Part shown: positions 44,657-54,485 of the stretch, piece by piece
Position numbering within the stretch: the stretch's first letter is position 1
How the letters are laid out: every line of letters starts with the position of its first letter
NCBI GenBank assembly: GCA_965662355.1
Contig: CBFIHP010000010.1
Coordinates: forward strand, 1 to 64,000
Length of the DNA stretch: 64,000 nucleotides
Source of the DNA: GCA-2683825 sp965662355
Lineage (GTDB): Bacteria > Planctomycetota > UBA1135 > GCA-002686595
Direction of reading: 5' to 3'
Made by a program: the position numbers and the translations under genes
Notes under the pieces: model-generated
Seen by the model: the letters and a program-made list of their open reading frames with translations, nothing else
Databases searched by the model: none
What the model was told of the DNA's origin: nothing

Positions 44657-45385
44657 CTAGAGCGGCACCTCGGCGCCTACGCCCCCGACGAAATCGACGC
44701 GCGCTTTCTGCGCACCGCTTTCGTCGTAGTGAATCCAGCGGCCGTCTCCGTCTCCGTCCCGGTACTGGCCTTCCATCATCAGGTTGCCGTTCCCATGCCA
44801 GAAGGTCCACGGACCCGTGCGCTTGCCATCGACGAACTTGCCCTGGGCCATGCGGACGCCGGTGTCGTACCACCAGGTCCACTTCCCCTGCTCGCGTCCA
44901 TTCAAGTAGGCGCCTTGTTCGTGCAGTTCCCCATTTTCGTGCCAGGCCTCCCATGCACCTTCACGAACCCATTTCCCCGTTTCGTTGCGGATCTGACTGA
45001 CGCGAAAGTGCAACTGCCCGTTGCCGTAGTGCTCGGCGAGCTCTGGCGATTGTGTCCACTTCGGGTCCGGTGGAGGCGGGTTGGGACGAACCGCGTACTT
45101 CGCTGTTTCCCGGGGAGCGAAGAGGCGATCGGTTCCCGTCCCCAGATCGTCGAGCCTTTTCGCCAGGGTCTCCATCGAGTGCGGTTCCTCGAGCTCGAAC
45201 GGAGCTCGTTGTTTGTGGACCAAGCGCAGCTCGACGCCCCAGCTGGTTTCGATGACCTCGGAATCTTCGGGGGCTCCGCCCTCCGGACCGATGGCAATCT
45301 CGATGCGACGTCGATCGCCAGCGAGGAAGAATGGAACGAGGACGCACGCCAACCCGCCCAGGAGGAACCAAGAAAAACGTTTCAT
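44657..45385 (-). CDS. Exported MORN-variant (YwqK-like) repeat protein
   Basis: The ATG at 45385 gives a hydrophobic N-terminus (FSWFLLGGLACVLVPFFLAG), a signal peptide or anchor. After an unassigned region, the last ~130 residues hold at least five W/Y-G repeats of the MORN-variant type: HYGNGQLHFR, WHENGELHEQGAYLNGREQG, WWYDTGVRMAQGKFVDGKRTG, FWHGNGNLMMEGQYRDGDGDG. Such repeats are common in bacteroidete and planctomycete surface proteins of unknown role. It is divergent from moxR. Confidence 0.75.
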   Translation of the reverse strand: MKRFSWFLLGGLACVLVPFFLAGDRRRIEIAIGPEGGAPEDSEVIETSWGVELRLVHKQRAPFELEEPHSMETLAKRLDDLGTGTDRLFAPRETAKYAVRPNPPPPDPKWTQSPELAEHYGNGQLHFRVSQIRNETGKWVREGAWEAWHENGELHEQGAYLNGREQGKWTWWYDTGVRMAQGKFVDGKRTGPWTFWHGNGNLMMEGQYRDGDGDGRWIHYDESGAQKARVDFVGGVGAEVPL

Positions 45386-45552
45386 CTGGCTGTGGCCCCC
45401 CAACGCACCGGTTTCAGGACGGTTCACGAAGAGCGGCAGGTTTTTGTCAGCACGGCTGCCGAGACTCTGTGGTCCCGCTAGAATCCCCCTCTTCTCTTTT
45501 CCTGGCCTTCAGCGAGCCTCGAAGAGCCCCGACATACCCACCACCTAAACCA

Positions 45553-46473
45553 ATGGACGAACTGAACGCGATCATCGACAACGTCGAGCGCGTCATCATC
45601 GGCAAGCGAGAGGCGATCACACTCTCCCTGGTCGGACTGCTCTGCGAAGGACACGTCCTGCTGGAAGATGTACCGGGCACGGGCAAGACAACGCTTGCAC
45701 GCGCGCTCGCGAAGAGCGTCGCGCTGGACTTCGGGCGTATTCAATTCACCTCGGACTTGCTGCCTGCGGATCTCCTGGGTATTTCGGTCTATGCGCGCGA
45801 TGAAAACCGCTTCGTCTTTCGCCCGGGCCCGATCTTCGGCAACGTCATTCTCGCCGACGAACTGAACCGCACGACACCGCGTACCCAGTCGGCCTTGCTC
45901 GAGTGCATGCAAGAGGGGTGCGTATCGGTCGAGGGCGAAACGCGTGATCTTCCGCGGCCGTTCTTCGTCATTGCGACACAGAACCCGGTCGAATTCGAAG
46001 GCACCTATCCGCTGCCCGAATCGCAGCTGGATCGATTCCTCTTGTCGATTCGCCTTGGCCGCCCGGATCGAGATGCGGAACGACAGATTCTCCGCGATCG
46101 CATCCAGGGCGATCCCATGGACGAGCTCGAATCGGTGTGCGACGCCGCCCAGGTCCAGGCAGCGATCGCGGCCCGCAGCGAGGTTACGGTGGATGCAGCA
46201 CTGATGGAATACGTGCTGGATTTCGTCGAAGCCACGCGTTCGAGCAATCGCTTCGAGTTGGGTGCGAGCACGCGCGCCGCCATGGGGTGGATCGCGGCCG
46301 CCCAAGCCCTCGCGTTGATCGAAGGACGGCGCTGGTGTGTGCCGGACGACTTCAAGCGCTTGGTCCTACCGATCCTCGCCCACCGAACCTTCGCCACAGC
46401 CTCCCAGGGCGTTGCCGGCCATACAGGGGATGCCCTATCGGAGCTTCTGGGAGAGATTCCGATTCCCGCGTGA
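45553..46473 (+). CDS. MoxR-family AAA+ ATPase
   Basis: Walker A LLEDVPGTGKTTLARALA, Walker B-type VILADELNRTTPRTQSALLE, sensor-1 FFVIATQNPVEFEGTYPLPE and the arginine-bearing QLDRFLLSIRLG are all present. The length of 306 is typical. MoxR ATPases act as chaperones, usually with a DUF58 protein and, in many genomes, a transglutaminase-like membrane protein; both follow here. Start ATG at 45553. A possible -10 TAGAAT lies at 45479-45484 without a good -35. Confidence 0.93.
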   Translation: MDELNAIIDNVERVIIGKREAITLSLVGLLCEGHVLLEDVPGTGKTTLARALAKSVALDFGRIQFTSDLLPADLLGISVYARDENRFVFRPGPIFGNVILADELNRTTPRTQSALLECMQEGCVSVEGETRDLPRPFFVIATQNPVEFEGTYPLPESQLDRFLLSIRLGRPDRDAERQILRDRIQGDPMDELESVCDAAQVQAAIAARSEVTVDAALMEYVLDFVEATRSSNRFELGASTRAAMGWIAAAQALALIEGRRWCVPDDFKRLVLPILAHRTFATASQGVAGHTGDALSELLGEIPIPA

Positions 46474-46480
46474 AGCCCTC

Positions 46481-47662
46481 GTGAACCCTGCAGTGAACAA
46501 AACTGGCATCGTCGACATCGCACCGGAATCGACGCGCATCCGCCCGACGATTGCCGGGCGCACGCTGCTTCCCGTCGCGGGGGCGGGGCTGTTCGCCAGC
46601 TGGGCCATGGGAGGCTCCTCGGGCTTGCTGACGGTACTCGTGTTCGCGGTTCTCGCGGTGTCTGTTCCACGCACCTGGTTGCCGGTCCGCGGGTTGCGCC
46701 TGGCCCTTCCCGGGCGTTTCGAATGCACTGTGGGCGAGCTCTTCCGAGCCGATCTGCACGTCAGGAACACGAGCGCCTTCTTTCGCGCGACGGATCTCAT
46801 CCTCGTCGCCGGTGACACCCACAGCGAGGATCCGCGTCCGATCGGTTCGATTTCCGCCGTGGGCAAGGGGCAGACGAGCAACCACCCGATCGAGCTCCGC
46901 ATCCTCGATCGGGGACGGCAACGAAAACTCAGCCTGCTCGTCATCGCGAAGGCACCCTTGAACCTCGTTCGCGTCCACCTCTTGTACGAGATACCGGTCG
47001 AACTCTGGGGCTTGCCGCGGCGCGGGCGCTGGAACTCAGCGGATCCCGACGACCGCGGGCGGCTCAGCCAAAGCGCTCACGAAGCACTACGGCGTGCCGA
47101 GGAGGAGTTCTACGGCGTCCGCGATTGGCGCGCGGGCGAGGGCACGCGACGGGTGCATTGGCGTCTGTCCGCTCGCCGCGACGAGCTCATCGTGCGCGAA
47201 TACCGCGCCCCCGCGGAACCCCCGATTCATCTCCAGCTCTCGACCCGGGTCTCGGATCGAGGACCGTGGGCGGAAAAGGACCCGGGGTTCGAGCGCGCAT
47301 GCAGTCTCGTCGCGACGCTCGGCGAGCACTTCCTGCGTCTGGGGCGAGAAGTGCGCTTCAGCGTGCTCCGGAGGGAACGCGGGCGGCCCATGAGTTTCAA
47401 AGGGCGGCGCAGCCTGCGCGCGCTCCTGCTGGTACTCGCCGAGGTTCGCTGCACGCCCGGGGATCCCTGGGCGGACATCCAGTTCGTCCACCCGTCTCGG
47501 AATGCCCACGCCTGGAACATAGTCTGTTTCTCGGGAGGTGGTTCCAGGTCGATCACGAACAAGGGGGACACGTGGCTCCTCGATGTCGAGGATCCGGACA
47601 TCGATGAGTGCTTTCGGCGCGCTGCCTTCCCCACGACGAGACGGGCTCTGCATCGCGTATGA
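46481..47662 (+). CDS. DUF58 protein with two N-terminal membrane helices
   Basis: Two hydrophobic segments near the N-terminus (LLPVAGAGLFASWAMGG, LLTVLVFAVLAVSVP) precede a beta-rich region and the DUF58 core: FYGVRDWRAGEGTRRVHWRL followed by SARRDELIVREYRAP. DUF58 proteins pair with MoxR ATPases. GTG at 46481, eight bases after the moxR stop, is the likely start; GTG at 46493 is also possible. The stop overlaps the next gene's ATG by 4 bp. Confidence 0.88.
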   Translation: MNPAVNKTGIVDIAPESTRIRPTIAGRTLLPVAGAGLFASWAMGGSSGLLTVLVFAVLAVSVPRTWLPVRGLRLALPGRFECTVGELFRADLHVRNTSAFFRATDLILVAGDTHSEDPRPIGSISAVGKGQTSNHPIELRILDRGRQRKLSLLVIAKAPLNLVRVHLLYEIPVELWGLPRRGRWNSADPDDRGRLSQSAHEALRRAEEEFYGVRDWRAGEGTRRVHWRLSARRDELIVREYRAPAEPPIHLQLSTRVSDRGPWAEKDPGFERACSLVATLGEHFLRLGREVRFSVLRRERGRPMSFKGRRSLRALLLVLAEVRCTPGDPWADIQFVHPSRNAHAWNIVCFSGGGSRSITNKGDTWLLDVEDPDIDECFRRAAFPTTRRALHRV

Positions 47663-49845
47663 AGATCGCTCCCGCAACGGGCCATGCCGCAAGGCAAGAC
47701 ACAACGGACAGGTCCAACGGACACCTGCGTCTCGCACGCGTGTTGGGGGCGATATCTGCCTTGGCCGTCTATGCTTCGCTCGTCCGCCAGGTGTTCGTCG
47801 ATCCACTGGACCCGCTGACGCAGGTTCTTTCCGTGGCCCTGATCCTGCTGCCGTTCCTCGGCGCACTCGCTGCAAGCCGGCTGCCAGACCATCTCGACAC
47901 GGAACGCCGGCGGCGTGCACTGATCCTGCTGCAAACCCTGCCCCTGTTCTTTCTCCAGAGCCAGAGCTTCGGGATCGTTCTGTCCGGTGCACTCGTACTC
48001 GTTCTCGGCAACCTCTTGGTTCACGCGGGAAACCGCGTCATCCTCCTCGCTCTGCTGGCCTTCGCACCCACAGCGGCCTTGCTCGAGATGGCTCGCATGC
48101 CCGGTGAGTTCTGGCTCGTGGCACTCCCGATCAACCTTGTCTGTGCCTTGATCGGATGGATGCTCTACTCAGCGAACGAACATGCTACGTGGCTCGCACG
48201 CAGGCTCTCGGCGCGCCTTCCCAGGCCGCCGCTCGGGGCCACGACGGGTAGGACTCTTCTCAGCGGCATCGCCATCGGCTTCTGCGTGTTTGCACTGGCA
48301 CCGTTTCTTTACCTGCCGCTCCTGAGCTTGCCCCAACCCTTCGTGGGTAATAAGGGTCGAACCATGCCGTCCCCACCCCAAACGCATCCAGAACGCGAGG
48401 GGGAGCAGGGTGCGAGCGGTAAGGAAGCCGAGGTCGCCTTCGAAGGCTCCTTCCCGAGCGAACTGGATTTTGCCGGGGGCGTGACCCGACTCGCAGATGA
48501 AAAGGTCCTCGAGATCTACCCCGAGCCCGCGCGCTATCTCGGCCCCCTCTACATGCGCGGGATGGTGCTCGACACGATCACAACCAGTGGAGCGTCCTTT
48601 CGCGGCTCGACGAGCCCGCCGGAGCACACGGACAAGGGGGACGGAAAGCCCGACGGCTGGACGTGTTTCGACCGTGGCACGGATGATCACGAGCTGCGTG
48701 TGCGGTTGCACCCCATCGCGATCGGCCCGTCCTTCGCTTCGGTGCTCTTCAGCCCGCAACCTGTTCACGCCGTGGGGCTCTCGCGTGTCCAGTACGACCC
48801 CGACGGTTTGCTTCTGCATCCCGTGCGTACCCCCGAGGGCAAGTGGCTCGAGTACCGGGTTCGCTTCGCAACGCAAACCACGCCCGAGCACTTCGCGGAC
48901 CCAGGATCTCTGCCCGCACGCTACCTCCAATTGCCCGACGAACCAGCGGCGATGCGCTGGTTGCGCACCTATTCCCACGAGATTATCGGCACGGCCGATA
49001 CGCATCTGGACGAGATCGAAGCGGTCGTCGCGCACTTCAATACGGGTTTCGAATACTCCCTGCGCCAGAGCGATCTTCCGGGCCTGCAGGGTGTGCTCGA
49101 ATTCCTCGATGCAAAGAGAGGTTATTGCTCCTACTTCGCTGTCGCGTCCGCACTCATCCTGCGCACCAAGGGCATTCCCGCGCGCATCGCCACGGGCTTC
49201 CTGGCCCAGGAGTGGAACGAGGACGAGCAACGCTACGATGTGACGACACGCGACGGACACGCTTGGTTGGAAGCCTACGTCACGGGCCGCTGGATCGCCT
49301 TCGAACCGACGCCGAGTCGCCAGAGGGAGCGTGCCCTCGCCGCCGCAGCCGCCGCCGAGGAGGACTCGCTCTTGGCCCTTGCGGGATCGCTCCTGAACAA
49401 CCTCTCGAGCTGGCTTGCCTCCGGAGACGAGTTCTATCTACGCATGTTCTGGCTGGAGTTCCAGTTGCTCTTGGCTCTGCTATGGAACTCGTTGTTCTTT
49501 CGGTTGTCGGTGCTTTCGATCGTTCTCGTGATCGTGACGCGCAGCGCCTTGCGTTCCCGATACGACACGCCGCGGAAATCGAAGACCCGCCACCAATCCC
49601 TCGGTGAAACTGGCCTCCAGCGGCAACTGCTCCTCGTGTTGCGAATCCTCGGACACGAGAAGCACAAGGCCCAGACGCTGCGCGAGTTCCTGGCCAAGGT
49701 ACGCTCCAGTGATCCGGCAAGATTCTCTCCCCTGGTCGAAATCGGGGAGGAGCTCTATCGCTCCCGCTGGGGGCAGCACCCCATCGAGAAAAATCGGCGC
49801 GGCGCGGCCCTGCGCTACCTCATTTCTTTGCGCCAGGCCAAGTAA
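47659..49845 (+). CDS. Membrane transglutaminase-like protein (TgpA-type)
   Basis: Several membrane helices occupy residues ~25-230. An extracytoplasmic transglutaminase core follows, with Cys in AKRGYCSYFAVASALILRTK, His in RDGHAWLEAYV and a last acidic residue in WIAFEPTP. A C-terminal membrane helix (LFFRLSVLSIVLVIVTRSAL) and a cytoplasmic tail of ~95 residues close it. This is the plan of TgpA-like proteins. ATG 47659 overlaps the DUF58 stop by 4 bp. With MoxR and DUF58 it forms a widespread three-gene module whose biochemical role is not settled. Confidence 0.9.
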   Translation: MKIAPATGHAARQDTTDRSNGHLRLARVLGAISALAVYASLVRQVFVDPLDPLTQVLSVALILLPFLGALAASRLPDHLDTERRRRALILLQTLPLFFLQSQSFGIVLSGALVLVLGNLLVHAGNRVILLALLAFAPTAALLEMARMPGEFWLVALPINLVCALIGWMLYSANEHATWLARRLSARLPRPPLGATTGRTLLSGIAIGFCVFALAPFLYLPLLSLPQPFVGNKGRTMPSPPQTHPEREGEQGASGKEAEVAFEGSFPSELDFAGGVTRLADEKVLEIYPEPARYLGPLYMRGMVLDTITTSGASFRGSTSPPEHTDKGDGKPDGWTCFDRGTDDHELRVRLHPIAIGPSFASVLFSPQPVHAVGLSRVQYDPDGLLLHPVRTPEGKWLEYRVRFATQTTPEHFADPGSLPARYLQLPDEPAAMRWLRTYSHEIIGTADTHLDEIEAVVAHFNTGFEYSLRQSDLPGLQGVLEFLDAKRGYCSYFAVASALILRTKGIPARIATGFLAQEWNEDEQRYDVTTRDGHAWLEAYVTGRWIAFEPTPSRQRERALAAAAAAEEDSLLALAGSLLNNLSSWLASGDEFYLRMFWLEFQLLLALLWNSLFFRLSVLSIVLVIVTRSALRSRYDTPRKSKTRHQSLGETGLQRQLLLVLRILGHEKHKAQTLREFLAKVRSSDPARFSPLVEIGEELYRSRWGQHPIEKNRRGAALRYLISLRQAK

Positions 49846-49973
49846 GGGAAGGGAAACGATTCGGTTCGAAACGTGCGCAACGTTGTCGAGAGGCAGAATT
49901 CACCCAAGGTCGAGCCAAGGGCTGGACGATCGGTGGCGAGGCCACCCCGCATGTCGATGGGGAGGCAATCACA

Positions 49974-50423
49974 GTGTCCATCTTGGGGGACCGAATGAGT
50001 GCGCAAGGGGCAGCGCTACGGCGCCGGGGTAAGCAGGGATTTGGGTTGGTCGAGCTCGTCGTTGCCATGAGTATCGCGTCGGTGGTCATTCTCGGCGTGG
50101 GCTTGACGCAAGCCGCCGCCGTCGAGCTGAACCGCACGAGCGACGAGACCAACAGGGCCGTGGCGGACATCCGCACGGCCCTCGAGGAGATTCTCAGTCT
50201 GTCCTTGGAGGAAGTGCCGGATGTCGGTGGAGCGTATGCACCCGGACTCCCCGTCGCTGCCTACTCGGACCTGCACCTGGATGGCGAGCGCCTGGTCGTC
50301 ACGTACCCGAACCACGTGGCTGGCGACGTTCCCGATCCTCTCGAGATCCTGGTCACGGTGACCTGGAACGACTACGCCGGGCGCGAGCGCTCGGTATCGA
50401 TGGCCACCCTCATGACACGTTGA
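49974..50423 (+). CDS. Pseudopilin with type IV prepilin motif (PilV/GspI-like)
   Basis: The prepilin peptidase site and helix are plain: a basic leader ending RRRGKQG, then FGLVELVVAMSIASVVILGV with Glu at position +5. The rest (about 100 residues) is a small globular head. Start may be 49974 or the ATG at 49995. It heads a three-gene set of pseudopilin-like proteins with 9-bp and 2-bp gaps. A 128-bp gap separates it from the transglutaminase gene. Confidence 0.8.
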   Translation: MSILGDRMSAQGAALRRRGKQGFGLVELVVAMSIASVVILGVGLTQAAAVELNRTSDETNRAVADIRTALEEILSLSLEEVPDVGGAYAPGLPVAAYSDLHLDGERLVVTYPNHVAGDVPDPLEILVTVTWNDYAGRERSVSMATLMTR

Positions 50424-50432
50424 GCTCCTTCC

Positions 50433-51167
50433 ATGAGAAAACGTCTACAGCATGCCGTTCTCGCCAAGCGCACCGGGTCCAGACGGGCCGGCATGTCGCT
50501 GGTGGAGTATTCCATTGCGGGCGCCTTGCTATCGGTCGTCGTCGGCACCCTGTTGAGCTCTACGCAGAGCATGATCACGGTGCGCACGACCGAAAACAGC
50601 CGCCTTCAACTTCAACACATGGGTGAGAAGGCGCTACGTAGCATCGTCTCCGACCTCAGGGTCTCGGGCTTCGATGTCGAGCTCGCCACGGGCAAGCAAT
50701 ACCCCGAGGTGTTCAACGACGGCAATGCCACGGGGGGCTTTGCACTTCACGCACACCCGCCGGTTTCCGAGGGAGTCGTCGCCGGCGTTCCGGGCTTCGG
50801 CGTGAACAAGGAGATCGTCTTCCTGCTGCCGGCGGACGACGACCGAAACGGCGTACCGGACCTATCCGCCACGGGTGACCTGATCTGGGATGCGTCCGAT
50901 TTCAGCTACGTCCTCGTCGAGGGCCCTGGCGGTGTTTCACAACTGGAGCGTCGTGAAGAAGGCGAGCTCGACCGTATCGTCACGACACACGTCGAGCGCC
51001 TGCTCTTCGAACGACAGGCGGATGACGCCTCGATCCCCTTCGCAGCCGTCCGCGTCCGCATCTGGTTTCGGATGCCCGACTCGACCGGCCTCTTCCATCC
51101 GCACTTCGTCGAATCCACGGTTCGATTGCGGAACACTAATCGCGAGTATCTCGCAGGGCAGGGGTAA
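50433..51167 (+). CDS. Pseudopilin with type IV prepilin motif (PilW/GspJ-like)
   Basis: A basic leader RTGSRRAG precedes MSLVEYSIAGALLSVVVGTL, a prepilin cleavage site and helix with Glu at +5. The first residue after cleavage would be Met. The ~210-residue head contains LQHMGEKALRSIVSDLRVSG, reminiscent of PilW/GspJ. It should be a minor subunit of a type IV pilus or type II secretion pseudopilus. The assembly ATPase and platform genes are not in this window. Confidence 0.8.
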   Translation: MRKRLQHAVLAKRTGSRRAGMSLVEYSIAGALLSVVVGTLLSSTQSMITVRTTENSRLQLQHMGEKALRSIVSDLRVSGFDVELATGKQYPEVFNDGNATGGFALHAHPPVSEGVVAGVPGFGVNKEIVFLLPADDDRNGVPDLSATGDLIWDASDFSYVLVEGPGGVSQLERREEGELDRIVTTHVERLLFERQADDASIPFAAVRVRIWFRMPDSTGLFHPHFVESTVRLRNTNREYLAGQG

Positions 51168-51169
51168 CC

Positions 51170-52984
51170 ATGAGACGCTTCAAACGACCGAGCACTGACC
51201 GGGCCCATAACAATCGTGAAGGTTGGGCGATGATCGTCACGATCTTCGTGGTCCTGGTGGCGGCTTCGACAGCGTCGGTGATGTTGACGACTTCGCTCAC
51301 CGGCAGCAAGAACGCCACGGTCAACAAGAACACCACCTCGGCCCGCTATCGCGCGGAGGGCGGTCTGGCCGCCGGCCAGCAGGCCCTGCTTCAGGCCGTG
51401 GCCAGCTATCGCAACGTGCCTACCAGCGGGTCGGTCGACATCGTGGGGGAATCCGTCGAGTACGAGATCACCAACACCGGTGTACAGACGACCGAAACCG
51501 ATTCCAGCGGGATTCAATCGAGCCATGACGGTTACCGCATCGACGCGACGGGAAGCATCTTCACGACGAACGAAACGGCGCACCAGTTCATGGACGTCGT
51601 GACGATTCCCATCTTCCAGTTCGCGGTCTTCTATGCCGGCGATCTCGAGATCAACCCCGGGCCGTCGATGACGCTATCGGGACGGGTGCACACGAACGGT
51701 GATCTCTACCTGAACTGCGGCAACACACTGACGCTCGACACGAACTACGTGCGGGCGGTCGGAAACCTCTACCGCCATCGTAAGGACGATCCTTCACGTT
51801 CCACCGGGACAATCGACGTGCGCCAGTGGGTCGTGAATCCCTTCGATCCCGCCGAACCCTCGGTCTTCGCGCCCTTGAACAGCAAGTCCCAGATGGACGC
51901 CCTCGGGGTCGGTTCGATCTCGGGCTACGACTCCAACTTCAGCAATGGGTACGACGCCGACGGAGACGGCCTCTTCACGGGGCCGAACGACTGGCTGCCC
52001 TGGGCGCTCGGCGCTCTCGACTACTGGGGCGAACCCGACGGCTACAGCAGCTCGGGCTCCACGATCCAGACAGCCGACCATGGCCTGGCCGAGGCCATGG
52101 TGCCTTCGGTCAACACGATCGGAATGTACGAGGCCGTCGAGGGCGGAGACTACGCCTTGGACGGGTCCGGTGTGTACGGGCCCGCACCGGGAGGTCCGGG
52201 ATCGGGTACGCACGACAAGGGCTACTTCCACGGGCAAGCGGACCTGTCGATCATCACGCTTCCCGATGGGTCCTGGGAGGCCTTCGACAGCTCCGGAGTC
52301 GATATAACCTCGGTCCTGAATGATCATGGCGTGGTCACGATCGACACGATCTACGACGCGCGCCAGGGAGGCGATGTCCAGGTCACGCAGGTCGATATCG
52401 ATGTCCTGAACAACAGCGGCGCCTTTCCGGCGAACGGGCTCCTGTACGCATCCAGCTACGGAACCGCCAACGGAACGGATCTCAAGGGTGTGCAACTCGT
52501 GAACGGATCCGAAATCGCGTACGGCCTCTCGGTCGTCACCGATGGAGCGGCCTATATCCAAGGCGACTACAACGTCACGAACAAAAAAGGCGCTTCGGTC
52601 ATCGCGGATGCGGTCAACCTGCTCTCGAACAACTGGACCGACAACGCTGTCAAGGGTCCTGGAGACCTGCCTGGTGCGGCCGAGACGACCTACAACCTGG
52701 CCTTCATCACGGGCAACCACGAAACGCATGTGGGCTCGTACAACGGAGGCTTCGAGAACCTCCCTCGCTTCCACGAGAACTGGAGCGGGGTCAACTGCAA
52801 CATCGCGGGCTCGTTCGTGAATGCCTGGGAGAGCCAGTTCGCGACCGGCGCCTGGGAGTACGGCGGTGATCGCTACAAGGCACCGCGACGCAACTGGTCC
52901 TACGACACGTTCTTCAACAACGTGGCCAACCTGCCGCCCTTCACGCCCTCGGTCGTCTTGGCCGAAAACGTCGCTCTCTGGTAA
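51170..52984 (+). CDS. Large PilX/GspK-like surface protein
   Basis: A polar start (~18 residues) leads into one hydrophobic helix, AMIVTIFVVLVAASTASVML, as in PilX/GspK-type minor pilins, which lack the Glu at +5. The remaining ~560 residues are exported. They contain beta-rich, Gly/Asn/Asp-rich sequence with an EF-hand-like calcium loop DADGDGLFTG, the segment LSGRVHTNGDLYLNCGNTL and frequent Tyr/Trp. It could be a pilus-tip adhesin. It starts 2 bp after the PilW-like gene and converges on xylB. Confidence 0.72.
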   Translation: MRRFKRPSTDRAHNNREGWAMIVTIFVVLVAASTASVMLTTSLTGSKNATVNKNTTSARYRAEGGLAAGQQALLQAVASYRNVPTSGSVDIVGESVEYEITNTGVQTTETDSSGIQSSHDGYRIDATGSIFTTNETAHQFMDVVTIPIFQFAVFYAGDLEINPGPSMTLSGRVHTNGDLYLNCGNTLTLDTNYVRAVGNLYRHRKDDPSRSTGTIDVRQWVVNPFDPAEPSVFAPLNSKSQMDALGVGSISGYDSNFSNGYDADGDGLFTGPNDWLPWALGALDYWGEPDGYSSSGSTIQTADHGLAEAMVPSVNTIGMYEAVEGGDYALDGSGVYGPAPGGPGSGTHDKGYFHGQADLSIITLPDGSWEAFDSSGVDITSVLNDHGVVTIDTIYDARQGGDVQVTQVDIDVLNNSGAFPANGLLYASSYGTANGTDLKGVQLVNGSEIAYGLSVVTDGAAYIQGDYNVTNKKGASVIADAVNLLSNNWTDNAVKGPGDLPGAAETTYNLAFITGNHETHVGSYNGGFENLPRFHENWSGVNCNIAGSFVNAWESQFATGAWEYGGDRYKAPRRNWSYDTFFNNVANLPPFTPSVVLAENVALW

Positions 52985-52991
52985 GCAGGAG

Positions 52992-54473
52992 CTACAGCGG
53001 CCCGAAGCAGCGCTCTGTTTCGCCGCGGAAGCGCTCCAAGAGCCTATCGTACTCGCGCTTTGCGCCGGCATCCGGCGTGACGGCAGCGCCCTCGAACTGC
53101 ACGTAGTCGGCGGCAATCAAATCGATCGAGGCCTCGGGGTCCGTTTGGCCCGTACAGGTCCATTGGGCTTGCAGCGCACCTCCGAGCGCCGCCGCTTCCG
53201 GTTCCGCCAGTCGCTGCACCGGCACCCCGATCGCGTCGCTGAGCATGCGCACCCAGAACTCGTTCTTCGATCCCCCACCGACGACACGCAGGCTCTTGAG
53301 ATCCAACCCGAGCCCGCGCAAGCGTTCGAACCCCCAGGCCAGATTCAGGGTCACGCCCTCGAGGGCCGCGCGGAAGAGGTGTCCAGGCGCGAGGGTGCCC
53401 GGGGTAACGTCGATCAAGCGGCCCTTGGCATTGGGCAGGTTGGGAACCCGCTCGCCTTGCAGATAGGGCAGGAACAGGAGACCATCGCAACCGAGCGGTA
53501 CCTCCGAAGCGAGTCGCGTCAGAGAATCGAGATCGTGCAAACCGCGATAGGAGCTCGCGAGCTCCTCGAGCACGCCCGTGGCATTCATGATGCACAAAAG
53601 CGGCAGCCACCCACCGGTCGAGTCACAGAACCCCGCAATGGCGCCCTCGGGATCGATTATGGGCTTGTCCGCATAGGCAAAAATCGTCGCCGACGTACCC
53701 AGTGACAGCACACCAACACCGGTCCGAGTGGCGCCGGCACCGATGGCGCTCATCATGTTGTCGCCACCGCCAGAGGCCACGGTGATGCCAGCGGGAAGTC
53801 CCAGCGCGTCGGCAGCGGAACGCTGCAGGGCTCCGGCGGGAGCACCGGGCTCGATGAGCGGAGGGATCTCATCGGCGAGACTCGCTCCGATCGTCGCCAG
53901 CGCGCGTGCATCGAAGCAGCGCTCCGCCACATCGAACAGACCGGTTCCCGACGCATCCCCCGGCTCCATGGTCTTCTCTCCACTCAAGAGAAAGTTGATG
54001 TAGTCGTGGGGCAAGAGCACGGTATCGAGCCGTGCAAACAGCTCGGGTTCGTGACGCTGCATCCAGAGAATCTTCGGTGCCGTGAATCCAGGCGGAATCG
54101 TGCGCCCAAGCTCGCGCGAGAGCTCCTCCGCCTCGCCCGCGCACGTCGTGTCGCACCATAGCTTGGCCGGTCGGATGACGTTGTCCTTTCCATCGAGTGC
54201 AACGAACCCGTGTTGCTGGCCGGAGACTCCGACGCCCGCGACCCGCTCGGGATCGAAACCACCCTGCTGGCAGAGATCACGGACAACGTGCTGAACCGCC
54301 TCCCACCACGTGTGCGGATGCTGCTCTGCAGCACCCGCGGGAAGGCCTTCGATCAGGTCGTACGAAAAGGAGGCTCGCGCCACGATGGCGCACCCTTGCG
54401 CGTCCGTGACGACGCCCTTCGTCCCCTGGGTTCCGACATCCAGACCGAGGTAGTAAGGCCCAGCCATGTTCAT
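52992..54473 (-). CDS. xylB: Xylulokinase
   Basis: FGGY-family kinase: N-terminal YLGLDVGTQGTKGVV, GVGVSGQQHGFVALD, the substrate Asp in MEPGDASGTGLFDV, and the C-terminal ATP-binding RVVGGGSKNEFWVRMLSD. The length of 493 is typical. It phosphorylates D-xylulose to D-xylulose 5-phosphate for the pentose phosphate pathway. It follows xylA by 12 bp in a two-gene xylose operon. No XylR-type regulator is next to it. Confidence 0.93.
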   Translation of the reverse strand: MNMAGPYYLGLDVGTQGTKGVVTDAQGCAIVARASFSYDLIEGLPAGAAEQHPHTWWEAVQHVVRDLCQQGGFDPERVAGVGVSGQQHGFVALDGKDNVIRPAKLWCDTTCAGEAEELSRELGRTIPPGFTAPKILWMQRHEPELFARLDTVLLPHDYINFLLSGEKTMEPGDASGTGLFDVAERCFDARALATIGASLADEIPPLIEPGAPAGALQRSAADALGLPAGITVASGGGDNMMSAIGAGATRTGVGVLSLGTSATIFAYADKPIIDPEGAIAGFCDSTGGWLPLLCIMNATGVLEELASSYRGLHDLDSLTRLASEVPLGCDGLLFLPYLQGERVPNLPNAKGRLIDVTPGTLAPGHLFRAALEGVTLNLAWGFERLRGLGLDLKSLRVVGGGSKNEFWVRMLSDAIGVPVQRLAEPEAAALGGALQAQWTCTGQTDPEASIDLIAADYVQFEGAAVTPDAGAKREYDRLLERFRGETERCFGPL

Positions 54474-54485
54474 TGCTCCGATCCT

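Noticed and set aside
49846..49973. Separate small gene between the transglutaminase and pseudopilin genes
   Set aside because: No frame with a start and protein-like composition was seen in this 128-bp gap.
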